Shown here in pieces: positions 15,210-23,298 of a stretch of 33,842 nt of DNA; the stretch's first letter is position 1; each line of letters opens with the position of its first letter. The notes under the pieces were generated by a model that saw only the letters and a program-made list of their open reading frames with translations, did not search any database and had not been told where the DNA came from. Location of the stretch: NCBI GenBank assembly GCA_017542145.1, contig JAFXXQ010000044.1:1-33842 (forward strand), given 5' to 3'. Origin of the DNA: Bacteroidaceae bacterium. Its GTDB lineage: Bacteria > Bacteroidota > Bacteroidia > Bacteroidales > Bacteroidaceae. The translations under genes and the position numbers were made by a program.

Positions 15210-16554
15210 ATTTCGGAAGTTTCCAGGGCTTGCGGTAGGCGGGTGCGATGAGTCGGTCGGCTTGCCGGTTGTGGAAGGTGTGTCGGGCATCGTCGTAAGT
15301 AAGCACTTGGCGCGTGCGGGCAGCGATGTTGCCGATGTGGGCGTATTTGGCGCAGAGGCTGCCGTTGGTGATGGGGCAGGCTGTGTCGAAGCGGCGTTCC
15401 CTGACGCAGTTGAGAAAGTCGGTTGTATGGTCGAGATGCTCGTTGTTTGTGGGCTTCCAGGTCTGAGCCTCCAGGCGATTGCCCTCAGGAAGCACTTCCA
15501 TCCCTTCGCGATTCACGACAAGCGTGCCGTTGGTGCCCTTGAATTCCAGTCCGTAGTTCTTTCCGTAAGGGCCGGACTCAATAGTCACGTTGCTCCATTG
15601 GATATTGAAACGGTCGAACTCATAGATGACCTGTAAGGTATCAAAGGTTTCGGCAAAGTTGTCGGGATAGGCATGGTTGGCGCCTGACGCCAACACACGG
15701 CAGGGCATCTCCTTCACATCCATTCCCCACAGCGCCATGTCCAGCAGGTGAACGCCCCAGTCGGTGAGAAGGCCGCCTCCGTAGTCCCAGAACATACGCC
15801 ACGAGCCGTGAAAACGGCTGGCGTTGAAAGTACGGTCGGGGGCTGGTCCTAACCACGTCTGGAAGTCCACGCCTTCTGGAACGGGACCATCCATGGCAGG
15901 ATGGAGAATGGCTGCATAGGCGAAGTTGGCCCAGACATTTACGCGTGCGATGGTCCCCAGCTTGCCGCTGTCGATGTATTGCTTCATCTTCTGCCACATC
16001 TGTGAGCTGCGTTGCTGCTGCCCCACCTGCACCACACGGCCATAGCGCTGGGCGGCAGCTACCATAGCGTCGCATTCTGCAATACTATTTGCTGCCGGCT
16101 TTTCCACATACACATCCTTGCCGGCGGAACAGGCGTCCGTCATGATGAGGCAATGCCAATGGTCAGGGGTGCCGATGATGACGGCGTCCAAGTCCTTGCG
16201 TTCCAGCAGGAGGCGATAGTCGCCATAGAGGTCTGGACGATGCCCCCATTTCTTTTCGGCTTCGTCTGCGCGATTCCTTAGAATGTTTTGGTCGATGTCG
16301 CATAGGCCGACGCAGTTTACTCCAGGATGGCGCATGATGTCTTCCAAGTCATACCATCCCATGCTTCTGCAGCCGACAAGGGCTACATTCAGTTGGTCTG
16401 AAGGTGGAACGGAAGAGGTGCGATGTAATGAGGGGGCGACACGGCTTGATGAACCTTGACGCGTGCCAAGAACTGCGGTTGGAGCTAAGGTTAGTCCGAT
16501 GGCGGCAGCCGTGCCGCGTTGGAGGAACTCTCTTCTTGATATGGATTCTGACAT
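15208..16554 (-). CDS. Tat-exported Gfo/Idh/MocA-family oxidoreductase
   Basis: The start at 16554 (MSESISRREFLQRG) gives 448 residues with a twin-arginine signal at residues 6-11 (SRREFL) and a hydrophobic core ending near AVLG; the upstream ATG at 16641 would add an implausible extension across the promoter. A Rossmann fold begins LNVALVGCRSMG (residues 54-66; the glycine-rich turn is GCRSMG instead of GxGxxG), followed by VGLCDID, VIIGTPDHWHC and the family hallmark VYVEKP (EKP at 151-153). DWGVHLLD (265-272) carries the expected active-site His. Members use bound NAD(P); relatives include sugar dehydrogenases and GH109 glycosidases, which also use NAD+ and a Tat signal. The exact substrate cannot be told. 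It is a single gene with its own promoter, next to glycoside hydrolase genes. Confidence 0.9.
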   Translation of the reverse strand: MSESISRREFLQRGTAAAIGLTLAPTAVLGTRQGSSSRVAPSLHRTSSVPPSDQLNVALVGCRSMGWYDLEDIMRHPGVNCVGLCDIDQNILRNRADEAEKKWGHRPDLYGDYRLLLERKDLDAVIIGTPDHWHCLIMTDACSAGKDVYVEKPAANSIAECDAMVAAAQRYGRVVQVGQQQRSSQMWQKMKQYIDSGKLGTIARVNVWANFAYAAILHPAMDGPVPEGVDFQTWLGPAPDRTFNASRFHGSWRMFWDYGGGLLTDWGVHLLDMALWGMDVKEMPCRVLASGANHAYPDNFAETFDTLQVIYEFDRFNIQWSNVTIESGPYGKNYGLEFKGTNGTLVVNREGMEVLPEGNRLEAQTWKPTNNEHLDHTTDFLNCVRERRFDTACPITNGSLCAKYAHIGNIAARTRQVLTYDDARHTFHNRQADRLIAPAYRKPWKLPK

Positions 16555-16580
16555 AATAATGGGTTTGGGTTGAGGATGTG

Positions 16581-16612
16581 CAAAGATAATGTTTGACGCT
16601 CGCATTAGCAAA
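16581..16612 (-). promoter_or_regulatory. Canonical promoter of the oxidoreductase gene
   Basis: On the minus strand TTTG (16612-16609) and TATCTTTG (16588-16581) are separated by 20 bases, an exact consensus match. The start codon at 16554 is about 20 bases downstream of the expected transcription start, which supports that start. Confidence 0.78.
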
Positions 16613-16620
16613 GGTTTTAA

Positions 16621-16654
16621 CAAAAAAGATAGGGGATGCACGCGTGCATCCCCT
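16621..16654 (-). terminator. Rho-independent terminator after the multi-module protein gene
   Basis: Bases 16631-16654 are a perfect 24-base palindrome that folds as a nine-pair stem (GGGGATGCA / TGCATCCCC) with a CGCG loop. On the minus strand it is followed by ATCTTTTTTG, the T-tract expected of an intrinsic terminator. It lies about 55 bases after the stop at 16710 and just upstream of the oxidoreductase promoter. Confidence 0.85.
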
Positions 16655-16709
16655 AAAGAGCGAGGTCGAGATTATTCAACCAGGACCTTGAGCGAGCTCA
16701 GTTATTTTC

Positions 16710-19700
16710 TCACTTAACCAAGACCTTGCGGACTTCGATGAGGCCGTCGGCGCGGAGGGTGCGGACAATGTTGACGCCCTTCTGCGGCTCAGCAAGGAGT
16801 CGGCCGTCGGTGGTGAAGTACTCGGTACGGACGGGAGCTGCATTGAGGGCATTGACACGGGTGTCGATGCGGTAGTCGCTGTTGTCGCCGAGGGTCTTGA
16901 GGGTGAGACGGAATTCATCAGCAGAGAACCAGGTGCCGGTGTAAGCCTTGCCGGAGAGCAGGCTGTCGCAGGTGATACCGATGGTCATCACGTGGTCGTT
17001 GACGACGATATCATTAATCTCGCGGATTGCCCAGCCATAGCCGATGCCGTCGTGAGCATTGAAAATGTCGGTCTGCGTGCCGTCGGCCACCCAAAGGAGG
17101 CTGTCAGCCTCCCAGAGTTCGCCGCGCTGGTCAGCGTCGTTGGGGAACATGACCCACTTAGTGCTTTCGCCGCTGACGGCGATGGCCATCGTGGAGTCGT
17201 TCTTCTCCTTACCATACTTGGCAACGGAGGCGAAGAGGAAGGCGTTCTCGCCGCTCGAACGACCGTGGCACTCCAGCTTATAAGTACCGTTGGGGATATC
17301 GGTGAGAATCTGGTAGGCGGTGAAATTCAGCTTGCCTGCGGTACCGTTCCAACTGTCAAGGTAGCGGTTGCCCGTATCGCCCGTCCAGTACTGGCCTGTG
17401 GTGGTGGGCTGATTGCCCGTACCGAGGACAATGCTCCAGCCGGTGGGCGTGCTGTCATCGATGTTCGGGTTGGCGATAAGCAGATCGGTGACGTCGGTGT
17501 TGTCCGAAGCCTTGGTAAGGGCGCTCTTCTTCATAGCGCTGACGGCAGCCTCGAGGCGGGCCTTCAGAATGTTGACGCTCTCCACGTTGCGGAAGTGGTC
17601 GGCCAGTTCAGCCTGGTTGGCTTCGATAATCTCGTTGACCACGGTGACGTACTTTGTGTCATAGCCGTTCTTGTTGGCGTTACGGACGAGTGTGGCAACA
17701 TCCTCTACGTAGGTTCCATAAGCGGTATAAGCATCGAGCTTCTTGCTCACAGCGTCGAGGTCGGTGGATTTGCAGACGGGGTTCTTCAGCTCGTAGCCGG
17801 CAAACTCAACGCCCTTGTTAGCAGCGTCCTTGGCGGCGGTGCTGGCGAAGCTTTCAGCCAAAGCGGCAGCCTCGGCAAGCTTGCCCGTACGGAATGCCTT
17901 GGCGGCGGCGGCATAGCCAGCATACTCCTCGTTGACGGGGAGCTGGGCATCGTAAGCTTCCATGAACTTGTTGTCAGCAGCAAGTGCCTTGGAGGCATCG
18001 AACAGAGCGGTAAACTCGGTGTAGTCGCCCGGCAGCAGAACATCGGCGATAGCCTCACCCTCGTGGAGTGCAATGTGCCAGAATTCAATCATATCCTCCT
18101 GCGTAGCGGGACCAAAGTACTTCAGACCGAAGTCGCGGAAAGCGAACCAGCTGGTGTTTGCGTGGCCTTTGCCGCGGACGCCGAGCTTCAGCGTGTTGTC
18201 GGTAACAATTACGCGAACCTTATTATCTGCGTAGAAGCCGGCCTGGAAGGCTTCGTCGGCGTTCTGACGGACGTTAATGTAGCCATTTGTGCCGTCGGAC
18301 GAGCAGCCGCACTCGGCAGAGGTGTATGTATAGAGTGACATGATGCTGGTGGCGCTGCCGTTGGCGTAGAGTTTGGCAAGCAGATTCTCGGCACCGTTAC
18401 GATAAGCCTCACCTCCGTCGTTGGCACCGGCGCGGAAGAATCCATAGACGCTGAACTCATAGAGACCGTTGGGCACGCCCGTGAGTTCCTGATACATATC
18501 CCAATCCATGTTGTAGAACTCAGCCACTTCGTATTCAAAGCCAGGCGTTGAGCCGCTCCAGCCTGCGTTGCCGTTTCTGATTTCAGGATTGGTGATAAGG
18601 AATGCATAGTCAGCAGGTTCCTCATGGGTGGCCTCCTGGCTCAGCAGATATTCCTTGCGGGCCTGCTCAATGGCGGCAATCATGTCGATAATATCCTGAT
18701 AGGTGGCGTCTTCATTGCCTCCGTCGATGAGATCTTGGGCTTTGTTGTAGGCTTCCTCAGCATCCTTGGCACCCGGATACTCAGTGGTATTGAGCAAGTC
18801 GACTAACGCGTTGGTGGCATCGCGGAGCTCTTGCATCTTGATGAGAGAGTTCTTGGCCTGACGGAACGCAGCGTCCAGTTTATCGTATTCGGCATTCATC
18901 TCATCGTCGGATGTGCCGAGGACACTCATAGCGTCGAGGCTAGCTTCCTCAAGAGAGTAGGCGATAGCGGGAAGCAGGTCGTCGAAGTGGTCAGCAAGAT
19001 ACTGGTCAACCTCTTCGCAGAGCGCCTGCAGGTAGATACCGACGTTGAAGCCGGCATACTCAAGCCTGACGTTATCGATGGCGACGTAGCTGTAGAGGCC
19101 GTCTTTCTTACCCATCATACCCACGACGATGGAGTCCTCGGTGACGACACCCTTAATAGAGAAGGTCTCGGGGTGGGAAGCGTCGTAGGCGGCATCGCTG
19201 CCCGTCATCTCGGCGGTCTTCATGTCCTGCTCGGCGCCGTTGGCGAAGATGTAGCAGCCCGTCTCTTCTTCCTCACCGGCGGAGTGCGTCATGACGCACT
19301 GTACGGAGAAGATGTAGTAGCCCTTGGGCAGTCCCTTGACGGACTGACGGATGTAGGTGTCGGAGCCGGGGAGGCCGTTGATTTCGAGCACGCGGTCGGT
19401 AATCTCCTGGAAATAGGACTGGACGCGGATGTTCGTACCGCCGTTGACGGCATCGTTGTTGCGTTCCCAATCGACCATACCGTTGTCGAAGCGCGGGTTC
19501 TTGAGGTAGCGGTCGGTGACGTCAACCATGTGGTCGTCGTCGGCGTTGGCCATGCGGTAGTCGAGGATGGCCTCGTTGAGCTTGGCAATCATCTCGTTGA
19601 ACTCCGTGGCCGTAGCGTCGGACTTGTCGGCAAGAGCCGAAGCCTCGTCGATGGTGGCCTGGAACGTAGCCTTGGCCTCGTCGTCAGGATTGTCGAAGGC

Positions 19701-20336
19701 GTCCATCCACTGGCCGGCGTTCTCAATGAGGGCGAGCAGCTCGGTGGGGTCGGCGTCCTGCGAAACCTCGGCGAGGATGAAGGCGTCGAAGCCATGAGCA
19801 CCACCCAGCCAGCGGGCGCAGAACTGCAGGTACTCATATTGAGCCTCGGTGACGACGATGTTCTGCGTCCAGGCAAGGTCGGCATCCTCATGGGCAAACA
19901 TCAACGTGAGGGTCTCGTCGCCGCGAGGCGTGTTGGTCTGGGAGGTGACGATGTAGCCTTCCTTCTCCACGGCTGCGGTGTTGCTGATGTTCTTGGTGTA
20001 GTAGCTGAAGACGTAGGTTTTGCCCTTCTCAATGGGCCAGGCCATACCGATGGAGGCATTGCTGCCTTTGCCGGCGTTCTGGGTGGGGACGATGAACGCG
20101 CCGCCGTCGACACCGCCGGAGGTGTTGAGGGTGGTGCTTTCAAGTGCACCGCCTGCACCGCCAAGCCAGCCGTCGAGGCCGTTGTCAAAACTCGGGTTCT
20201 CGATGAGGTTCTCGCCAACGACGGTGTAGCCGTTGCCGTTGTACTCGAAGTGATCGCCCGTCTTCAGTTGCTCCTGCTGGGCAGAGACCGTCAGAGCGGC
20301 CACGGCTGCCAGCGCAAATGTAAAGAATTTCTTCAT
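16710..20336 (-). CDS. Large secreted multi-module protein (repeated carbohydrate-binding-like domains)
   Basis: The start at 20336 (MKKFFTFALAAVAALTVSAQQ) gives 1208 residues with a clear signal peptide; the longer in-frame ORF begins inside the preceding gene and is rejected. Four similar beta-rich modules begin with an 'N-P-x-F/I-x-N-G-x-x-G/D-W' phrase: ENPSFDNGLDGW (about 46-57), KNPRFDNGMVDW (about 279-290), TNPEIRNGNAGW (about 582-593) and ANPNIDDSTPTGW (near 970). Each includes a 'LPxGxYxFSV'-like strand (GLPKGYYIFSVQ, GVPNGLYEFSVYG, DIPNGTYKLECHG), typical of galactose-binding-like jelly rolls. Alanine-rich helical linkers separate them. The last 60 residues (VRTEYFTTDGRLLAEPQKG...KVLVK) resemble a type IX secretion C-terminal domain. 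No catalytic domain is recognised. It begins 34 bases after the GH128-like gene, so it is probably its operon partner and may bind the same glycan. Confidence 0.8.
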   Translation of the reverse strand: MKKFFTFALAAVAALTVSAQQEQLKTGDHFEYNGNGYTVVGENLIENPSFDNGLDGWLGGAGGALESTTLNTSGGVDGGAFIVPTQNAGKGSNASIGMAWPIEKGKTYVFSYYTKNISNTAAVEKEGYIVTSQTNTPRGDETLTLMFAHEDADLAWTQNIVVTEAQYEYLQFCARWLGGAHGFDAFILAEVSQDADPTELLALIENAGQWMDAFDNPDDEAKATFQATIDEASALADKSDATATEFNEMIAKLNEAILDYRMANADDDHMVDVTDRYLKNPRFDNGMVDWERNNDAVNGGTNIRVQSYFQEITDRVLEINGLPGSDTYIRQSVKGLPKGYYIFSVQCVMTHSAGEEEETGCYIFANGAEQDMKTAEMTGSDAAYDASHPETFSIKGVVTEDSIVVGMMGKKDGLYSYVAIDNVRLEYAGFNVGIYLQALCEEVDQYLADHFDDLLPAIAYSLEEASLDAMSVLGTSDDEMNAEYDKLDAAFRQAKNSLIKMQELRDATNALVDLLNTTEYPGAKDAEEAYNKAQDLIDGGNEDATYQDIIDMIAAIEQARKEYLLSQEATHEEPADYAFLITNPEIRNGNAGWSGSTPGFEYEVAEFYNMDWDMYQELTGVPNGLYEFSVYGFFRAGANDGGEAYRNGAENLLAKLYANGSATSIMSLYTYTSAECGCSSDGTNGYINVRQNADEAFQAGFYADNKVRVIVTDNTLKLGVRGKGHANTSWFAFRDFGLKYFGPATQEDMIEFWHIALHEGEAIADVLLPGDYTEFTALFDASKALAADNKFMEAYDAQLPVNEEYAGYAAAAKAFRTGKLAEAAALAESFASTAAKDAANKGVEFAGYELKNPVCKSTDLDAVSKKLDAYTAYGTYVEDVATLVRNANKNGYDTKYVTVVNEIIEANQAELADHFRNVESVNILKARLEAAVSAMKKSALTKASDNTDVTDLLIANPNIDDSTPTGWSIVLGTGNQPTTTGQYWTGDTGNRYLDSWNGTAGKLNFTAYQILTDIPNGTYKLECHGRSSGENAFLFASVAKYGKEKNDSTMAIAVSGESTKWVMFPNDADQRGELWEADSLLWVADGTQTDIFNAHDGIGYGWAIREINDIVVNDHVMTIGITCDSLLSGKAYTGTWFSADEFRLTLKTLGDNSDYRIDTRVNALNAAPVRTEYFTTDGRLLAEPQKGVNIVRTLRADGLIEVRKVLVK

Positions 20337-20370
20337 GGGTTTGTTTGAGTTGGTTAATAAATAGGAATAA

Positions 20371-23115
20371 TTATAAGAATATCTTTGTTGTCTTGATGCT
20401 GCCGTCGCGAGCGGTGGTGCGGCGGAGGAAGAGGCCGCTGCCGGTGGGTGTGGCGACGCGACGACCGTCGAGGGTAAACCATTCGGTTCGGAGGGCACCG
20501 TCTGGGCCAAAGGCGTCGTCAGCCACTATGGGGGAGAGGCAGGTGAGGGTGCCGTCGCTGATGACCATCCAGCCGAAGTCTTCGGTGGCGCTGCCACTGA
20601 CGCGAGGCTCGCTGCCGTCGATGGTGCGGCGGATGCGCACGGACGTATTATTTAAAGAGGAATAGCGAGTGATGGCGGCGCGGGACTCGTTGGCGGTCTG
20701 CGGCTCGCCCCACAGCAAGGGGTTGACGAGCGTGTCGCCGAACTCGATGGTGCGTGCCGTGATGCCTCCCACGGCTTCGACGGCACGGCCGACGGTGATG
20801 AGCTTGCCGTCCATCAGCTGTCCCTGCCCCTGCTCAACGGCCAGGTAGAGGACGCTCTCGCTGATGAAGGTCTTCTCCGGACGGCCATACTCGCGGCAAA
20901 GGCGAATCTTGAAGCCTTCGTGGGTGACGTCGAACACCTTCCACATGAGGGGATAGGTGTCGCGCGAGGTGGGCACGCTGACGAAGACGACGGGGGTGAC
21001 GTCCTCGGCGAAGGGCTGGTTGAAGTGGATGTAGGCGGTGTCGTTGTTCACCTTGCCGTAGGCGTTGGTGGCGTAGGCGCTGTCCATCTGCTCGGCGGCA
21101 ATCTGGCTGGCCTCGTAGTGCAGTCCGCCCAGGGTGCCGTTGCCACGGGGGAGGGAGAGGAAGTCAGCGCGGTCGTCGCGGTTCATGGTCTGGTTGTCGG
21201 CCAGCGACCAGGGGAAGAAACGGTACTGGAAGCCATCCTTCTTGAGCGACTGCAGGTGGTGGCAGAGCGGGGTGCTGGAGTTGCCGGCCGAAACGGGGCC
21301 GAGGATAACGACGGGCAGGCTCTCGTAGTTGATGCCGTAATAGCAGTAGGTGTAGTCGGTGTTGGTGACGACGACGGAGCCGAAGCGGATGTCGTCGTTG
21401 CCCTCGCCCATAGTGACGGAGACGGAGACCTCGTCAGAGTAGCGGGCGACCTTAGCGCCGATAGGGTAAGTGCCGACGCGATAGACGTAGGCGCCGCTGG
21501 CCGAGAGGGTGTCGGTGAAAGTATAGGTAGCGCCGTTCGCGCCCGTCTTATCCTTGAGGGGCAGGGTGGCGATGCGCTTGTAGGCGGATGCGCCAGGCAT
21601 CCGGCACTCCACGACCACGCTGTCGGCCATATCGCCATTGTTGTCCTGCCACTTCAGGGCGTAGGTGTTCTTGCCCTTGTTGTAGGTGCCGGTGAGGCCT
21701 GTCGGGTTGCTATAGACCACGGTGGGCACCTTCTCGTAGGCCGCGTTGTAGCCCAGTCCGGACTGCATGGAGGCGTAGTACTTGCCGAGGGTGGAGAGGG
21801 TACCGTCCTTGTAGATTTTCGAGCAGTCGGCCTCGCTGTTCCAGTAGGCATAGCGTTCGATGCAGCCGAGCGAGTTGAGGTAGTCGAGGATGGGCTTGGT
21901 GCCGCTGTAGCACTTCTGCTGGTTGGCGGCGGAGAAGCTGTTGCGCCCGTCGGGAGCCTCGCCGAAGATGCCGTTGTTGTTCCAACTGGCGCCCCACACC
22001 CATTCGCTGATCCAGATGGGACGCCGGCCGTAGTTGTTGTAATAGCTCTCGAGGTTCCAGAAGCTGCCGGAGGGCCAGTAGCAATGGAGGTCAAGGAGGT
22101 CGCAGCGCCAGCCGCGGGCGTCAATCTCACGGATGAACTGCTGGAGGTGGCTCCAGCTGCCGTCGTGCGACGTCTCGGAGCAGAGGCGAAGGCCGGTGCG
22201 CATGAGGTTCTGCCAGTTGGCGAGCACGGTCTCGACGTCCTGCGGATGGTCGTCGGCCGAGTTGCCCGGCTCGTTGTTGGTCTTCATGTGGCACGAGTAG
22301 GTGACGCTGCCGCAGGCTGCCGGCGAGGGCCAGTCCTCGTAGATGTGGTTAGGCACGCACTCGGTGTCGGGCAGGCGGTTTTCGCCTGTGGACCACGTGT
22401 AGCACCACGAGGCGTTGAGGGCATCGTTGGCCGCGGCACGGGTGTCGCTGGCGAGACCTTTCTTCTGGGCATTCTGCCACAGGAATACACGGTATGACGA
22501 TATGCGTCCGTCCATGTTGGCGGGAAGGCTGGCTATCTCGAGGTCTTCCTGGTCGGCAATGAAGCAACGGCTGTAGCCCCAGCCTCCTGTGCCGAGGGCG
22601 AAGGTGACCATATAGCCGCGTTTGAGGCGGAAGCTGCGGATGCGGTTGTTGAGTTTGGCCTCGGAGAGGGTGTTCATGAAGCCGCCGGCGTTCTCCAGTC
22701 CGAAGCTGTTGACGGCCTCGCCCCCGAAGTCCGGCTCGGAATAGACGGTGAGCGGACGGAAGTCCTTGGGGTAGGGGAAGACGATGGCACCCTGAGCGTA
22801 CATCTTCACCTGACAGTTCGTGCCGTCCTTCGCCGGCTCGCCGTTGATGAGGATGTGCGAGAGGTGGTTCTTGATGACGAGGCTGGGCTTGATGTTGCGG
22901 AAGATGACGACAGCATGCTCGGTGCTGACAATGTTGACGCTACCGCCGTCTCCAAACGGCTCGTTGGCATCGGTGATGATGTAGTCGATGTCGGTCATAA
23001 GCGTGACCTCGTCACTCACCTTGGCAACGGTGGTCTTGCTTTGCTGGGCTACCACCGAGACGGCAGGCAGTCCGAGCAACAGGCTGAAAAGGATTGTCAG
23101 GTATATATTTCTCAT
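20371..23115 (-). CDS. Secreted GH128/Asl1-like glycosyl hydrolase with accessory domains
   Basis: The start at 23115 (MRNIYLTILFSLLLGLPAVSVVAQQ) gives 914 residues. Residues about 25-215 form a beta-rich N-terminal region that contains a crystallin-like phrase (VYSEPDFGGEAVNSFG). Residues about 220-465 match the Asl1-like glycosyl hydrolase fold (PF11790, GH128): WCYTWSTG, the acid/base candidate in HMKTNNEPG (Glu282), LHCYWPSGSFW and the nucleophile candidate in IWISEWVWG (Glu371). GH128 members characterised so far cleave beta-1,3-glucan. A fibronectin-III-like unit (about 480-580) and another beta domain follow, and the end (LRTEWFTLDGRRVATPTGSG...) resembles a type IX sorting domain and is similar to the tail of the downstream protein. 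It is the first gene of a two-gene operon with a canonical promoter. Substrate is inferred from family only. Confidence 0.85.
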   Translation of the reverse strand: MRNIYLTILFSLLLGLPAVSVVAQQSKTTVAKVSDEVTLMTDIDYIITDANEPFGDGGSVNIVSTEHAVVIFRNIKPSLVIKNHLSHILINGEPAKDGTNCQVKMYAQGAIVFPYPKDFRPLTVYSEPDFGGEAVNSFGLENAGGFMNTLSEAKLNNRIRSFRLKRGYMVTFALGTGGWGYSRCFIADQEDLEIASLPANMDGRISSYRVFLWQNAQKKGLASDTRAAANDALNASWCYTWSTGENRLPDTECVPNHIYEDWPSPAACGSVTYSCHMKTNNEPGNSADDHPQDVETVLANWQNLMRTGLRLCSETSHDGSWSHLQQFIREIDARGWRCDLLDLHCYWPSGSFWNLESYYNNYGRRPIWISEWVWGASWNNNGIFGEAPDGRNSFSAANQQKCYSGTKPILDYLNSLGCIERYAYWNSEADCSKIYKDGTLSTLGKYYASMQSGLGYNAAYEKVPTVVYSNPTGLTGTYNKGKNTYALKWQDNNGDMADSVVVECRMPGASAYKRIATLPLKDKTGANGATYTFTDTLSASGAYVYRVGTYPIGAKVARYSDEVSVSVTMGEGNDDIRFGSVVVTNTDYTYCYYGINYESLPVVILGPVSAGNSSTPLCHHLQSLKKDGFQYRFFPWSLADNQTMNRDDRADFLSLPRGNGTLGGLHYEASQIAAEQMDSAYATNAYGKVNNDTAYIHFNQPFAEDVTPVVFVSVPTSRDTYPLMWKVFDVTHEGFKIRLCREYGRPEKTFISESVLYLAVEQGQGQLMDGKLITVGRAVEAVGGITARTIEFGDTLVNPLLWGEPQTANESRAAITRYSSLNNTSVRIRRTIDGSEPRVSGSATEDFGWMVISDGTLTCLSPIVADDAFGPDGALRTEWFTLDGRRVATPTGSGLFLRRTTARDGSIKTTKIFL

Positions 23116-23157
23116 AGCAGCTGATTCGAAAGTTGAATTTTTAGGCATTTAAGGATG

Positions 23158-23189
23158 CAAAGGTAAAGCCTTTCACGGAATTATCCAAA
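23158..23189 (-). promoter_or_regulatory. Canonical promoter of the GH128-like operon
   Basis: On the minus strand TTTG (23189-23186) is followed after 20 bases by TACCTTTG (23165-23158), an exact consensus match about 43 bases upstream of the ATG at 23115. This supports the chosen start rather than the in-frame ATG at 23148, which would sit only a few bases from the transcription start. Confidence 0.8.
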
Positions 23190-23224
23190 TATTTTTCGTG
23201 AAAAGATTTTAAAGAAGGCATACT

Positions 23225-23242
23225 GCGCCTCAGGTGAGGCGC
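23225..23242. repeat. Perfect GC-rich inverted repeat downstream of the GH92-like gene
   Basis: GCGCCTCA and TGAGGCGC form an eight-pair stem around a GG spacer. It sits about 55 bases after the stop of the GH92-like gene and upstream of the next gene's promoter, where a terminator is expected, but on the minus strand it is followed by AGTATGCCTTCTTT, not a clean T-tract. It could be a weak terminator or an mRNA 3'-end stabiliser. Confidence 0.5.
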
Positions 23243-23298
23243 CTCGGCGCAATTAGGAATTGGTGCGCAGCTAACTATGAATTATGAACTTTGAACTA

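Noticed and set aside
16992..20348. Two long plus-strand frames (448 and 505 codons) opposite the multi-module protein
   Set aside because: They are shadows of the GC-rich codons of the minus-strand gene; low-complexity Val/Gly/Asp composition and no start signals.
20380..20387. TATCTTTG on the plus strand as a promoter
   Set aside because: It lies inside the 3' end of a minus-strand gene, has no TTTG at the right distance, and no plus-strand gene follows.
20920..22497. 525-codon open frame antisense to the GH128-like gene
   Set aside because: The translation is Gly/Val/Ala-rich with no motif or signal and no promoter, and the opposite strand encodes a convincing enzyme.
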